DNA of 61,572 nucleotides, from the NCBI GenBank assembly GCA_017431365.1, contig JAFRLF010000135.1, positions 1-61,572 of the forward strand, written 5' to 3'. Below, piece after piece: positions 24,498-34,000 of the stretch; within the stretch, counting starts at the first letter, position 1; each line of letters starts with the position of its first letter. The notes under the pieces are model-generated. The model did not search any database and was not told the origin of the DNA. It saw only the letters and a list, made by a program, of their open reading frames with translations. Origin of the DNA: Clostridia bacterium (GTDB taxonomy: Bacteria; Bacillota; Clostridia; Christensenellales; Aristaeellaceae). The translations under genes were made by a program, and so were the position numbers.

Positions 24498-25427
24498 TTA
24501 ACCCTGTCCGGCCAGATCAGAATCGTAGATAATGTCTTCAACAGCGCCGTCCTGCACATTGATCGCCGCATGATAGATGCCCTTGCCGGGTCCTATGTAC
24601 CCGTCCTCAAAGCCAAGGAAAAAGTAAAACTGATAGCAGGGCGTCTCGTCTTCGCCGATCAGGCAATACCACCCGTTTTCTTCGAGATTGGTAAGACGCT
24701 CAGCCTGCTCCGACGTGAAATCATAGCGCAGGGCAATCGCTTCGCGGGCTATCGTCTCCATTTCGGGAACAGAAAGCTTCGCGAAGCTCTTTGCCTTTTC
24801 AGCATTTACGCGCTCCTTTTCTTCCAAATCAATGGCTACAGTCTGATTGAAAACTGCGGATGCGCCATCCTCAGCGATGTTCACGCCACTTTTGGCTGTC
24901 GCCACTTCAGCCTTCTGCAGGTAATAGTCGATGGCCTTGATGGAATTCCTGCACACGAGGCACATTTCCTCAAGTTGTTTTGCGCCCCAGGCACGGCCAT
25001 CGAAGCCGTCCAATATAGGCTCTTCGTCCCAACTCCAGGAGGCGTCGGCTTTACCATCCTTCACTGTCACGGTGTAGCTCCCCAGTACATACGAGAATGG
25101 CTTGACGCCAACATATGACACAGTCTGATCATCAACGATTTCGCGCGTGAAATAACCCAACATTTCGGCGGTTATGCCATATTCCTGTGTGAGTTCATCC
25201 TCAGCCAGCCGAATCATGTCGACCCGATTGGAGAACACCACACCGGCCGCTAGCGCGCTAACCGTCAGGCAGAGAATTGCGGCAGCTAAAACAAACGTCT
25301 TAGAGATCTTTTTCACAGATTTTTCCCCCTTGCTGATGATCCCAAGCGTTCGTTGGCGCTTGTTTTCATCCCATACGAGCCCGGAAAGGTTCTGGTCAAC
25401 GAGCTCTTGAAATTCATGGTTCTTCAT
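24498..25427 (-). CDS. Membrane-anchored probable anti-sigma factor
   Basis: A 309-residue single-pass membrane protein. A cytosolic N-terminus of about 42 residues (MKNHEFQELVDQNLSGLVWD) is followed by one membrane helix near residues 43-63 (TFVLAAAILCLTVSALAAGV) and a large extracytoplasmic domain with no recognised fold. Its ATG overlaps the end of the ECF sigma gene by 14 bp, the usual sigma/anti-sigma arrangement. The N-terminal segment presumably holds the sigma factor at the membrane until a signal is sensed outside. Assignment rests on context and topology; the sequence itself is not distinctive. GC is lower than in the surrounding genes. Confidence 0.7.
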   Translation of the reverse strand: MKNHEFQELVDQNLSGLVWDENKRQRTLGIISKGEKSVKKISKTFVLAAAILCLTVSALAAGVVFSNRVDMIRLAEDELTQEYGITAEMLGYFTREIVDDQTVSYVGVKPFSYVLGSYTVTVKDGKADASWSWDEEPILDGFDGRAWGAKQLEEMCLVCRNSIKAIDYYLQKAEVATAKSGVNIAEDGASAVFNQTVAIDLEEKERVNAEKAKSFAKLSVPEMETIAREAIALRYDFTSEQAERLTNLEENGWYCLIGEDETPCYQFYFFLGFEDGYIGPGKGIYHAAINVQDGAVEDIIYDSDLAGQG

Positions 25428-25929
25428 CGTAATACCACTCCTTCAGCCTGTTCCTGAGAATACTGTTCGCTTTGCTCAAACGTGATCGGACCTTCCCCTC
25501 GGATAATTGCAGCGCGCTTGCAACCTCCTTCAGCTTCAATCCTTCGTAGTAACGCAAAAGAACGGCTTCACGGTATTTCACAGGAAGACGCATGACCTCA
25601 TTGATCACAGTGTTGTCAGGCAAGACAAAATCGACAGGTCTTTCGGGCAGCGTATCTATATCGATCCGGCTGTGATGGCGAAACCAGGCGGTTCTCAGCA
25701 TGTCCCTGCAGGTGTTGACACATATTGTGGTCAGCCAGGTCTTCTCTGAGCTTTCCCCGCGATAATCATTCAAATGCCGGTATGCCTTCAAAAACGTCTC
25801 CTGCACAGCGTCCTGCGCAAGATCAGCGTCCTTCAGATAGAGGACGCTCATTCTCAGAAGGCTCGTGCCGTACTGCTCCATGAGCCGGTCGATTACTGAC
25901 CGGCTGTCCAATTGGTCTTCCCAAAGCAC
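25414..25929 (-). CDS. ECF-type RNA polymerase sigma factor
   Basis: A sigma-70 family ECF factor of about 171 residues. Region 2 (VIDRLMEQYGTSLLRMSVLYLKDADLAQDAVQETFLKAYRHL) binds core and the -10. Region 4 (LPVKYREAVLLRYYEGLKLKEVASAL, then EGKVRSRLSKANSILR) is the -35 helix-turn-helix. I prefer the GTG at 25929 because AAAGGAG is 8 bp upstream; a GTG at 25947 in frame would overlap that site. It is followed by its membrane partner, overlapping by 14 bp. Target promoters cannot be read from this window. Confidence 0.88.
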   Translation of the reverse strand: MLWEDQLDSRSVIDRLMEQYGTSLLRMSVLYLKDADLAQDAVQETFLKAYRHLNDYRGESSEKTWLTTICVNTCRDMLRTAWFRHHSRIDIDTLPERPVDFVLPDNTVINEVMRLPVKYREAVLLRYYEGLKLKEVASALQLSEGKVRSRLSKANSILRNRLKEWYYDEEP

Positions 25930-26004
25930 CGTACCAACTCCTTTCACTTATTAGACGGAGTATGGCGAAAAAAATTGCTGTGAATTTGGAATTTATTGAA
26001 CCAG

Positions 26005-26033
26005 TTGAAAACAACAAAATAACATGATAGAAT
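26005..26033 (+). promoter_or_regulatory. Promoter of the DUF4160 remnant
   Basis: TTGAAA (26005-26010), 17-bp spacer, TAGAAT (26028-26033), followed at 26044-26050 by AAAGGAAG-like ribosome site for the 31-codon frame. The control region appears intact although the gene is not. Confidence 0.65.
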
Positions 26034-26059
26034 AAGGTTAAACAAAGGAAGATAATCAA

Positions 26060-26155
26060 ATGCCTGCATTAAGCATGTTCTATGGGATAATTGTCAGAAT
26101 GCAAGATCTGTGTCCCGATGAATTATACGAGCTCAGTATCCCTGTCGAAGCGTGA
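26060..26155 (+). pseudogene. 31-codon chimera: DUF4160 start joined to DUF2442 end
   Basis: A 31-residue frame with intact promoter, ribosome site, ATG and stop. Residues 1-14 (MPALSMFYGIIVRM) match the start of DUF4160 proteins, which begin M-P-x-I-S-x-F-Y-G-I-I-I. Residues 16-31 (DLCPDELYELSIPVEA) match the C-terminal end of DUF2442 proteins, whose genes usually follow DUF4160 genes. An internal deletion or rearrangement removed everything between. The DUF2442-type tail recurs at 27903-27957. DUF4160/DUF2442 pairs are toxin-antitoxin-like but unproven. Confidence 0.75.
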
Positions 26156-26158
26156 ATA
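26105..26158 (+). repeat. Direct repeat copy A (DUF2442 tail)
   Basis: 54 bp starting GATCTGTGTCCCGATG and ending GTGAATA, matching 27903-27957 with about four differences including one base inserted in copy B. Both copies are followed by a CAGCC(C/T)CGG hairpin and they flank the AlbA_2 gene. Confidence 0.85.
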
Positions 26159-26170
26159 CGCTCAAACAAT

Positions 26171-26198
26171 CAGCCCCGGACAATATCGTCTGGGGCTG
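26171..26198. terminator. Bidirectional terminator hairpin (copy 2)
   Basis: CAGCCCCGGACAATATCGTC begins a hairpin closing with TGGGGCTG, one of three similar hairpins. It separates the 31-codon remnant from the converging AlbA_2 gene. Confidence 0.7.
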
Positions 26199-26233
26199 AT
26201 TGATCTGATGCCGTCTGCTTCGTCCTCTGCGAA

Positions 26234-27688
26234 TCAATACCCAGACTGCTGTTCCACTGCGACAAACAATTGTTTCGGACTTCTGGGCTTCTCCGGCATT
26301 GTCATTTTCAGTTTTCCTTTTTCAACCAGAGGCTGAATGATCGCTGACATTGTATAATATCTGGATTTCCCTGTAAACGCGGTCAGTTCCTCCCGGGATC
26401 TCGGTATGGAGCAGAACTCAACCACAGCCCGGCGAATATCCGATTTGTCGATCTCATCCTCCTGTGCCCCGATTCCATTTCTGAGTACTACGCGAAAAAC
26501 GCCTCTTATATCCTCAAAAATCGGCTCCGGAAGACCATTCCTTTTCATCTCGTTCATGATCGTAGGCACTCCGGAATAACGGTTTTCTGTTACATGGAGC
26601 AGCTCCAACATATTAATCAACGCTGTATTCCTGGTTTCTGGTCTGCTCCTGCCCAGCTGCTTAACCGATCCACCGCCGTAAAGGCCGCCTTTACTGACGA
26701 TCTCCATCCTGTCCCGATACATCTCTATGCTGACAGGCGTGTTTTCCGTGAGCATGCTGTAATCCCGATGAATCAGTGCGTTTAGCACCACTTCCCTGAC
26801 GGCCAGAATGGGGTATTCATCCTTGTCGGCTCTGTGTCCGTTCTGATCAATGACCGTCTTTGTTCTCATATTCCTCCTGACAAATTCGACGGCTTCATCG
26901 AGCATGTCAGGTATAGAGCCGGTAATTCTCCTGTTATCCAGGAACCGCGCTCCGTCTTCGTCCGTCACCCCCATTTTTGTTCCCGGAAGCGCCACGGCAG
27001 TGACTGATAACTGAGGAAACCATGTTTGCGGATAGATCGCGAACGTAAGAACTCCTGCCAGAGTGAACACGCCTTTACTGGTCACGCCCATTAGCTCCAT
27101 GATTTCCGTATCCGATAGCGCTGCAAGACGCGGCCTCTCCCTTTTGACTTCGGTCAAATACCGATTCAGGCGTTCTTTATCCAGGAGGTCTATGCGGCAT
27201 TCGGGAATCTGTCTCAGTTCATCGCGCGTCTTTCTTCGGAACGCTTCATAGACGTAAACCTCATATTCGCTCATTGGCTGATCGGCATCGCCCACTCGGA
27301 CATATGAGCCTTTCAGCCTTCCGGCTCCTTTATAAAATACGGGCCTGTTCCAGTATTCCACAGCAGGAATTTCCACTGCAAGAACTGTTTTCCCCTCTAT
27401 TTCTGCCGTTGAAAACACAGCCCGTACCTTCGGCTCCATTTGTTCACACGCTTCCATCGCTTTTTTCTGAGCATCCTGAACGCTATAGACGCCTGTGACC
27501 TCATACTTATCCTCTTCAGCGACGCCGAAGAGGATAATACCGCCCTCATCCTGATTTGAAAAAGACGAAAGGGTATCATAAATCTTATGGGGAAAGCCGA
27601 GTTTTGCCGCCTTGATTTCGACAGTCTGGAATTCTGTCTGCCTGTGCTGGACCTTTCTGACCAGGTTTTCCAGTTCTTCTTCTCTCAC
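26234..27688 (-). CDS. AlbA_2 (Schlafen-like) ATP-binding protein
   Basis: A 484-residue DNA-binding/ATPase-type regulator. The N-terminal AlbA_2 domain (about 8-130) has TEFQTVEIKAA and FSNQDEGGIILFGVAEED. The middle has a HATPase_c_4-type region (AVREVVLNALIHRDY, then MEIVSKGGLYGGGSV) and the C-terminus looks like a winged helix (SREELTAFTGKSRYYTMSAI). Such proteins are common on mobile elements and some serve as transcription regulators or defence genes. GC is clearly lower than in neighbours, suggesting transfer. Upstream is a phased TTGNCAA array, and the gene is bracketed by fragments of a DUF4160-DUF2442 pair. Confidence 0.85.
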   Translation of the reverse strand: MREEELENLVRKVQHRQTEFQTVEIKAAKLGFPHKIYDTLSSFSNQDEGGIILFGVAEEDKYEVTGVYSVQDAQKKAMEACEQMEPKVRAVFSTAEIEGKTVLAVEIPAVEYWNRPVFYKGAGRLKGSYVRVGDADQPMSEYEVYVYEAFRRKTRDELRQIPECRIDLLDKERLNRYLTEVKRERPRLAALSDTEIMELMGVTSKGVFTLAGVLTFAIYPQTWFPQLSVTAVALPGTKMGVTDEDGARFLDNRRITGSIPDMLDEAVEFVRRNMRTKTVIDQNGHRADKDEYPILAVREVVLNALIHRDYSMLTENTPVSIEMYRDRMEIVSKGGLYGGGSVKQLGRSRPETRNTALINMLELLHVTENRYSGVPTIMNEMKRNGLPEPIFEDIRGVFRVVLRNGIGAQEDEIDKSDIRRAVVEFCSIPRSREELTAFTGKSRYYTMSAIIQPLVEKGKLKMTMPEKPRSPKQLFVAVEQQSGY

Positions 27689-27720
27689 GAGCTTGGCATC
27701 CTCCCGATAATTTTGCCAAC

Positions 27721-27750
27721 ATTATAACGTGTATTCAAATATTTAGTCAA
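27721..27750 (-). promoter_or_regulatory. Promoter of the AlbA_2 gene
   Basis: On the minus strand TTGACT (27750-27745), an 18-bp spacer and TATAAT (27726-27721). Its -35 coincides with one unit of the TTGNCAA series, so binding there should affect transcription. Confidence 0.75.
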
Positions 27751-27762
27751 GTATTTTTGCAC

Positions 27763-27844
27763 TTCACAAGTTAATTGCGTACTTTGACAACTATTATATT
27801 GAACTTGGCAAGTAATTGACAAGCAGTTGCCAACCTGTTGACAT
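27763..27844. repeat. Phased TTGNCAA iteron array
   Basis: Plus-strand units: TTCACAA 27763, TTGACAA 27784, TTGGCAA 27805, TTGACAA 27816, TTGCCAA 27827, TTGACAT 27838. The last four repeat every 11 bp and the earlier ones are 21 bp apart, so all face one side of the helix. Related units occur at 27693 (TTGGCAT), 27713 (TTGCCAA) and at the -35. A cooperative protein-binding array is the simplest reading. Confidence 0.8.
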
Positions 27845-27848
27845 ACCG

Positions 27849-27968
27849 TGTTTTCGCGCAGTGACAACTGATGGATATACGGTCGTTTGGCCAAACGGAC
27901 AGGATCTGTGTCCCGATGAATTATATGAGCTCAGTACCCCCTGTCGAAGCGTGAATATAACCATCTAA
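27849..27968 (+). pseudogene. DUF2442 C-terminal fragment
   Basis: A 39-codon open tail whose translation contains GYTVVWPNGQDLCPDELYEL, the typical end of DUF2442 proteins (WPNGaDlcPd-LY). The 5' part is missing, replaced by the iteron array and the AlbA_2 promoter. Compared with copy A one extra C near 27940 shifts the last codons, so the stop comes at 27966-27968. No start or ribosome site of its own is convincing. Confidence 0.7.
27903..27957 (+). repeat. Direct repeat copy B (DUF2442 tail)
   Basis: 55 bp nearly identical to 26105-26158 and lying in the DUF2442 fragment; the pair encloses 1.75 kb with the AlbA_2 gene. Confidence 0.85.
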
Positions 27969-27970
27969 AC

Positions 27971-28004
27971 AGGCAGCCTCGGACGGCATCGTCCGGGGCT
28001 GCCT
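27971..28004. terminator. Bidirectional terminator hairpin (copy 3)
   Basis: AGGCAGCCTCGGACG (27971-27985) pairs with CGTCCGGGGCTGCCT (27990-28004) with one wobble, then GTTTGTGTT. It also lies 32 bp after the stop of the giant leftward gene, which it probably terminates. Confidence 0.75.
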
Positions 28005-28035
28005 GTTTGTGTTAGGTTTTAGGCTCTTCTGTGGC

Positions 28036-31000
28036 TCAGTCCGCCACAAAGGCCATTCCGTGCTCGCTGGCGTAGGTTTCCGCTGCGCTGCCTGCCGCGC
28101 CAAAGATCGTGACAGGGCCGCTGCCTGAGAAGGCGCTATCCGCGATTTCGGTCACCGAGGCCGGCACGTACACGCGCTCAAGGTTCGGGCAATCCGCGAA
28201 GGCGCGGGCGCCGATGCTCTCGCAGCCGTCGGGAATGAGCACCGCGCGCGCGGGGACCCCGGCGAAGGCCTCCTCCTCGATAACACGAAGTCCGGACGGG
28301 AGCCTGAAGTCCGCGGCGCCAAAGCCCTTATGCAGAGTCAGGGTCGTCGTGCGGGTCATGCCGTCCCAGTTGACGGCCGTCAGGGTGATCTGCGCGTCCT
28401 CGTTGACCAGCGGGGTCAGTACGCTTCCGTCGATCGTCACATAGCCCTCCGGCTCCGCCGTCCATGTGAGACGCAGCGGCGCGTTCTCAGGGCTCACGCT
28501 GGCGGCTTCGAGCGTCAGGGCGTCGCCGTACGTCACAGTCAGGTCCTGCGGCAGGCTGAAGTCGTTGAGCGTCTGCATGACGGTGATGGTCACGCTGTCC
28601 TCATGGCCGTTGGGCGTCGTGGCGGTCAGCGTGGCTGTGCCGTAGCCCAGCGTCCTGATGGCGCCGGAGGACGTCACGTTGATGACGCTCGTATCACTGC
28701 TCGTCCAGGTGATCAGCTTGTTGGTCACCTTCTCGCCGAAGAGGGTCACCTGCGCCTCAAGGTCGAGGTTTTTGTAGATCGGCGCGTACTCAGGCGCGTC
28801 GACGATCTCAACGCCTTCGATGTCCTCATCCGTGTAGTAAATGACCTTCGCCTGCCGCTCCACGCCGTTGACAGTACGCACAGCGACGTTCGTCACGCCA
28901 GTCTGTTCATTCCCCTGATAGTAGATGTTGCCGTCGCCGTCAATGTAGGCGATATCGCTCCTGTCCGTTTCGTACTTCAGGTAATTGTTGTCGAGGTTCC
29001 AATTGTGCGAAGCGGTATACCCGCCGATCTGGACCCGGCCGCTCTCACCCTTCGGAAGGAGGATCACGTCGTCCTTCAGCTCGAAACTGTCATAGGACGG
29101 GACAAAACGGATCCGCATCTCGGCGCTCTCCCCGTTGTCCGCCGTGGCGACGAGATACGCGTAGAAATTACTGTTGTTCGCCGCGTGAATGACGCCGGTG
29201 TCGTGATCGACAGTCCCCCAGTAATAATCCCCGATGGTATAGGTGTGGCTTTCGTCCACATACACTTCAAAGGTGACCAGCTGATTGACGTATTCCCGCT
29301 CGCCGCTGTCGCCGTTGGCGAACACATGCGCCGTGACGGGCAAATCAACGTCTATGGGCGCGCGCTGTACGCCGTCGACCACGGGGTACGGCAGCGGATC
29401 AAATTCGATCCGCGTCACCCAGGGCGCGTAGACGGCCAGCGCCGCGGTGCGGCTGACGCCGTTGACGCTCGTCGCGGTGATGGTGCCCTCCGCGTCAGTG
29501 TTGATCAGCGGGATGACCACACCGTCTTCCACCTTCGCGATGCCTTCGGGCTCGATGGTCCAGATGAGGTCTTCGATCTGCGCGGTCTCCGGCTGCAGGT
29601 TGCTGACGATCAGCTCCGCGCTGCCGCCCACGGGCACCAGGACGCGGCTGGGCAGGTCAAAGCCCGTCACGTTCTCAGCCACGCGTACGGTGACTTCCGC
29701 GCTCACGCCGCTGTGGTCGTGGGTCACGGTAATCTGCGCCGTGCCTGTGCCTATGGCCGTCACTGTGCCGTTCTCGTCCACCGTGGCGACGCTCTCGTCC
29801 GAGGAGGCGTAGCTCAGCTTCAGATTTTTGCCGTCAATCTCCTTGCCGTCGGAATACATGCCGCTGCCCTGCGCCGTGACGCTCAGCTGGCCGCTCTGAC
29901 CTTCTCCCATGACAGCCGTACCCGTCTGACCGTCCAGCGCCGTTTCCATGCCGCCAATTTCGTACCACACGGGGATGTCGATGCTCCTCGTCAGGCCGCT
30001 GACGGCGTCCTCAAGGGTGATGGTCAGTACGGTCTCACTGTCTCCGTTGTAACTGAACGTGGCTGTACCCATATACGAATCGATGTCATAGACAGCGCCC
30101 TCGCTGATCGCAAAGCTGAATTCGTGATCCGCGTCGTCGGGGGTCATGCCTGAAACATACGCTCCGTACGACGCCGTATCTCCGACCTCCAGACTCGTTT
30201 GCGCGGCGCGCACCTCGAAGTCGGTCATGGGCTGTCTCACACAGAAGGAGATACTCGTCAGGTAATCGCCGGTCACGCTGTTCGTCAGGGTGATCACGGC
30301 GTCACCGCGCGCCTTCGCTGTGATGAGGCCGTTTTCGTCGATGGTGACGACGCTATTTTCGCCGTCGCCGCTCGACCAGCTGATGAATCTGTTGACGTAT
30401 TCTGAGCCGTTGACCGTCACGCGCGCGACCAGCTCCTGGGTGTCGCCCACGTTCATGTCCTCGATCGGCTCGACTTCAATGCTCTCGACCTTGGGATAGA
30501 CAATGTTCAGCGGCACTTCGACGCTGACGCCGTTGTAGCTGCTGACGATCAGCCTGCCCGTGGCGCTGTCCGTGACGATCGGCGTCAGGACGCCGTTTTC
30601 CACGGTCGCGATGCCTTCCGGCTCCACGGTGAAGATCAGGTCCTCCGCTGTGGCGTCCTCCGGCACGATATCGTCGATGGTGATCGTCTGGCTCTCGTTC
30701 GTGAAAATGTCGATCTGCGCGGGTTCGACGCGGAAGGATTCGACGCTCCGCGCCACGCGCAGGTCAACGGCCGCGCTCATGCCGCTCAGGTCGTGGGTCA
30801 CGGTGATCTTCGCCGTACCCGTGCCAACGGCTGTGATATGTCCATTTTCGTCCACCGTGGCGACGCTCTCGTCCGAGGAGGCGTAGCTCAGCTTCAGATT
30901 GGCGATGTCCACGTCGCCCATGTAATAGGCGGCTTCGGACCGGGCCGTGACGTTCAGATCCTGTTCCTCACCGACGGTCAGGATGTTCGATGCCGCGTCT

Positions 31001-34000
31001 CCGCTGCCCAGGAAGGCGCTAAATTCGCTCAGGCTATAGCGGACGGGGATGTCGACGCTCTTTGAGAGGCCAGTCAGCCTGTCCGTAGCGGTCAGGGTCA
31101 GCGTGGTCTCCCTGTTGCTCATGTAACGATAATACGCGACGGGCTCATAGCGGTACATGGGCATGTAGCTGCCGTTTTCATCGTAGTAAGGCTCTTCATA
31201 GGACATGACATCCGTGCCGGTGATCTCGCCGCCGCCGGCAATCGCGTACTCAAAGTCGTAATCCGCGTCGTCCGGGGTCATATTCTCTACATTGAAATTG
31301 TGAACGTTTACATCGCCGATCTCGATATAGCTGTCGTTCAGGCGGACGCCGAAGTCCTGAAGCGGCTGCGTCACGTCGAAGGTGAGCGTTTCAAGCCGCT
31401 CGCCCGTCAGCGCGTCCGCCAGGTAAATATGCGCCGTTCCCTTATACTGAGGCGTGATCAGGCCGCTCTCGTCGACGGTGACGGCCCCGTCGGTGCTCCA
31501 GGTGACGAAGCGGTTGATATATTCCACGCCATTGACGGTCACATGAGCCACGAGATCTGCCGTTTCATTGAGGAACATGCCCTCGATGGGCTCTGTCTCC
31601 ACCTTCTCGATGGTGGGGTAGATCAGGTGCAGAGGCACCTGAACCCCTGTGCCATTCCAGCTGGTGACGGTCAGCGTGCCCTCGACGCTCTCCGTGATCG
31701 AGGGCGTCAGGACGCCGTCCTCCACGGTCGCGATGCCCTCGGGCTCGACCGAATAGGCGAATTCGCGCACCGTCGCGTCCTCGGGCTGAATGTCGCTTAT
31801 GGTCAGTTCCGTGCTCTCGCCCATGAACAGGGTGATCTCCTCGGGCGATACGGCGAAGCTGTCTACGCCCTGCACGCTCGTCAGCGTCAGGCTGGCGGCG
31901 ATGGGCTGACCGTCTTCGTCCGTATTGATCGCGGTGGCGGTAATAGTCACCTCGCCGGCAGCCAGGGCGTGCACCACGCCCTCCGGGCTGACGGTTGCGA
32001 CGGTCTCGTCGCTGCTCGCCCAGGTGACGAATTTGTTGACGTAATCGGCGCCGGCTTTGACATGGGCCGTGAGCTGATAATCTCCGCCCACGCCGATCTC
32101 ATCGCCCGGCAGGGCGTCCAGGGTCACATCGGTCACGGGCATGCGCACGATGTTAAGGATGACCTCTTTATTCAGATTGTAGCCGTTCCAGTCGCTGACG
32201 TACAGGTGCAGGCCGTCCACGGGCGTGTCCGCCGTCACGTGCAGGATATTGCCCTCAATATAGCCGTATCCCGCCTCCTGCAGCCGCCAGACGAACCCGT
32301 CGTAGGCGTTTTCCGGGGCATACGCGTCGACCGTCAGTATGGTGTCCGCCATGACCGGAGCTTCGATCAGTTCGGGCGCGGTGAAGGTGTCCACCTGAAC
32401 CCGGACGTTCAGCTCGATCTGCCCCACGACGCCGTTGGCGGCGGTGGCAGTCAGGATGGCGGTGCCGTATTTGAGGGTGCGGAACTCGCCGGTCACAGGG
32501 TTGTCCACGCGGATGACGGTGCTGTCGGAGCTCGTCCAGGTGACCAAGTCGTCAGTGTAGGTCTTGTCGGATATGGCCTTGCTGTGGGCGCGGTAGTTCA
32601 TCTGAGCAAAGAGATCGCGCATCGGGTCGGACAGGGAGTACCGGCCATTCTTGCTCTCGACGGTGTAGACCTCCACCGTCTCGATGGGGTTGTAGACCAG
32701 GACGTGCACCGTACGGCTCGTGCCGTTCCAGCTGGTGACGGTCAGCTCCGTCTCTCCGGGTTGCAGGCCGGTCAGGGTCATGCCATCGATCTCGGCCAGG
32801 TGACTGCCGGTGACGCTCATGGTGAACGCAGGGCAGTAATTCATCAAGTCCGTTTCTCCCGTGCTGTTATTGTATGCCTTAGTCGGGGTGACAGTGACGG
32901 TCTCTCCCGTCTGGATGGTGTAACGCTCCGGCAGCTCGAAGGTCTCGATAGGATAGTACACCCGCAGGGTGAGCTCGTCATAGACGCCGTTGTCAGCGGT
33001 GGCGCGCACGGTGACCCTGTCGCCCCACCCGCTGCTCATGCGGGACACATCCAGCAAGCCCTTTGAATCCACGGTGGGTCGGTTATAGGTGCTCCACTGC
33101 TCGGGATTGACGATGGACCAGGTCACCAGCTGATTCTCGAACATGGTGGTGGCCTTGACGTGGGCCGTCAGCTGGACCTCGGAATTAACAGGCACGTAAT
33201 TCCAGGCGTTCACCGGCTCAATGGTGATTTCTTCCACCACCGGGCGATAGATGTTGAGGTTGGTGGTCTGTCTGACGTTGGGGTTGTTCCAGGCCGTGGC
33301 GGTGATGGTCACCTCGCACTCCTGCTCCGTGAGGACGGTGATGCGCCCGTTCTCGTATTCCACCAGGCCCGCCGGAGTGCATTCCCACGAGAAGGCGTTG
33401 GGGTTGGCGTCGGCGGGCTCGATGTCCACGGCGTACAGCTCCACGACAGAGCCGATGGGCGCGTAGATGTCCTGCTTCAGCCGGAAGGACGTGATGGGCT
33501 TCGAGACATGGATGTCGCAGGTCCCCTTCACGCCGTTACCGGCCTCGGCGGTGATGACCGCGTCGCCGTAGCCCGTGGCGGTCACGTGACCCGCCTGATC
33601 CACGGTGGCGATGGACTCGTCGCTCGACGAATACGTGACGAAGTGCAGCGCCTCTTCGCCGGTAAAGACGGCGCCGGCCTTGACGTAGAGGTTCAGGTCG
33701 GTCGTTCCGCCGATATCCATGCCGGCGGGCACGCCCGTGAACCAGATCTCGGTGGGATCTTCGTAGATATAGATCGTGGCGGATCTCTTCAGGCCGTTCC
33801 AGCTGGTGGCTGAAAGCGTGCCCTTGCCGAACGCTGTGGGCGTGAGGACGTTGCCCTCGATCGTGCCCAGGGCCCGGTCGATCTCCCAGACGTAGCCGTC
33901 GTTGGCTCCAGCGGGGACGGTCGACTCCGGCATGAGGGTCAGAGGTTCGTCCTTCTTCTGCCAGATCGGGTCGGTCAGGGCGTAATCCGTGACGTTCTCG

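Noticed and set aside
26234..27688. AlbA_2 gene considered as a transposase
   Set aside because: It has AlbA_2 and ATPase-type regions rather than a DDE or serine recombinase motif, and no terminal inverted repeats were seen around it.
28330..33066. Several long plus-strand frames inside the giant gene
   Set aside because: They come from codon bias of the repetitive minus-strand gene; translations are His/Val/Arg/Asp-rich without domains.
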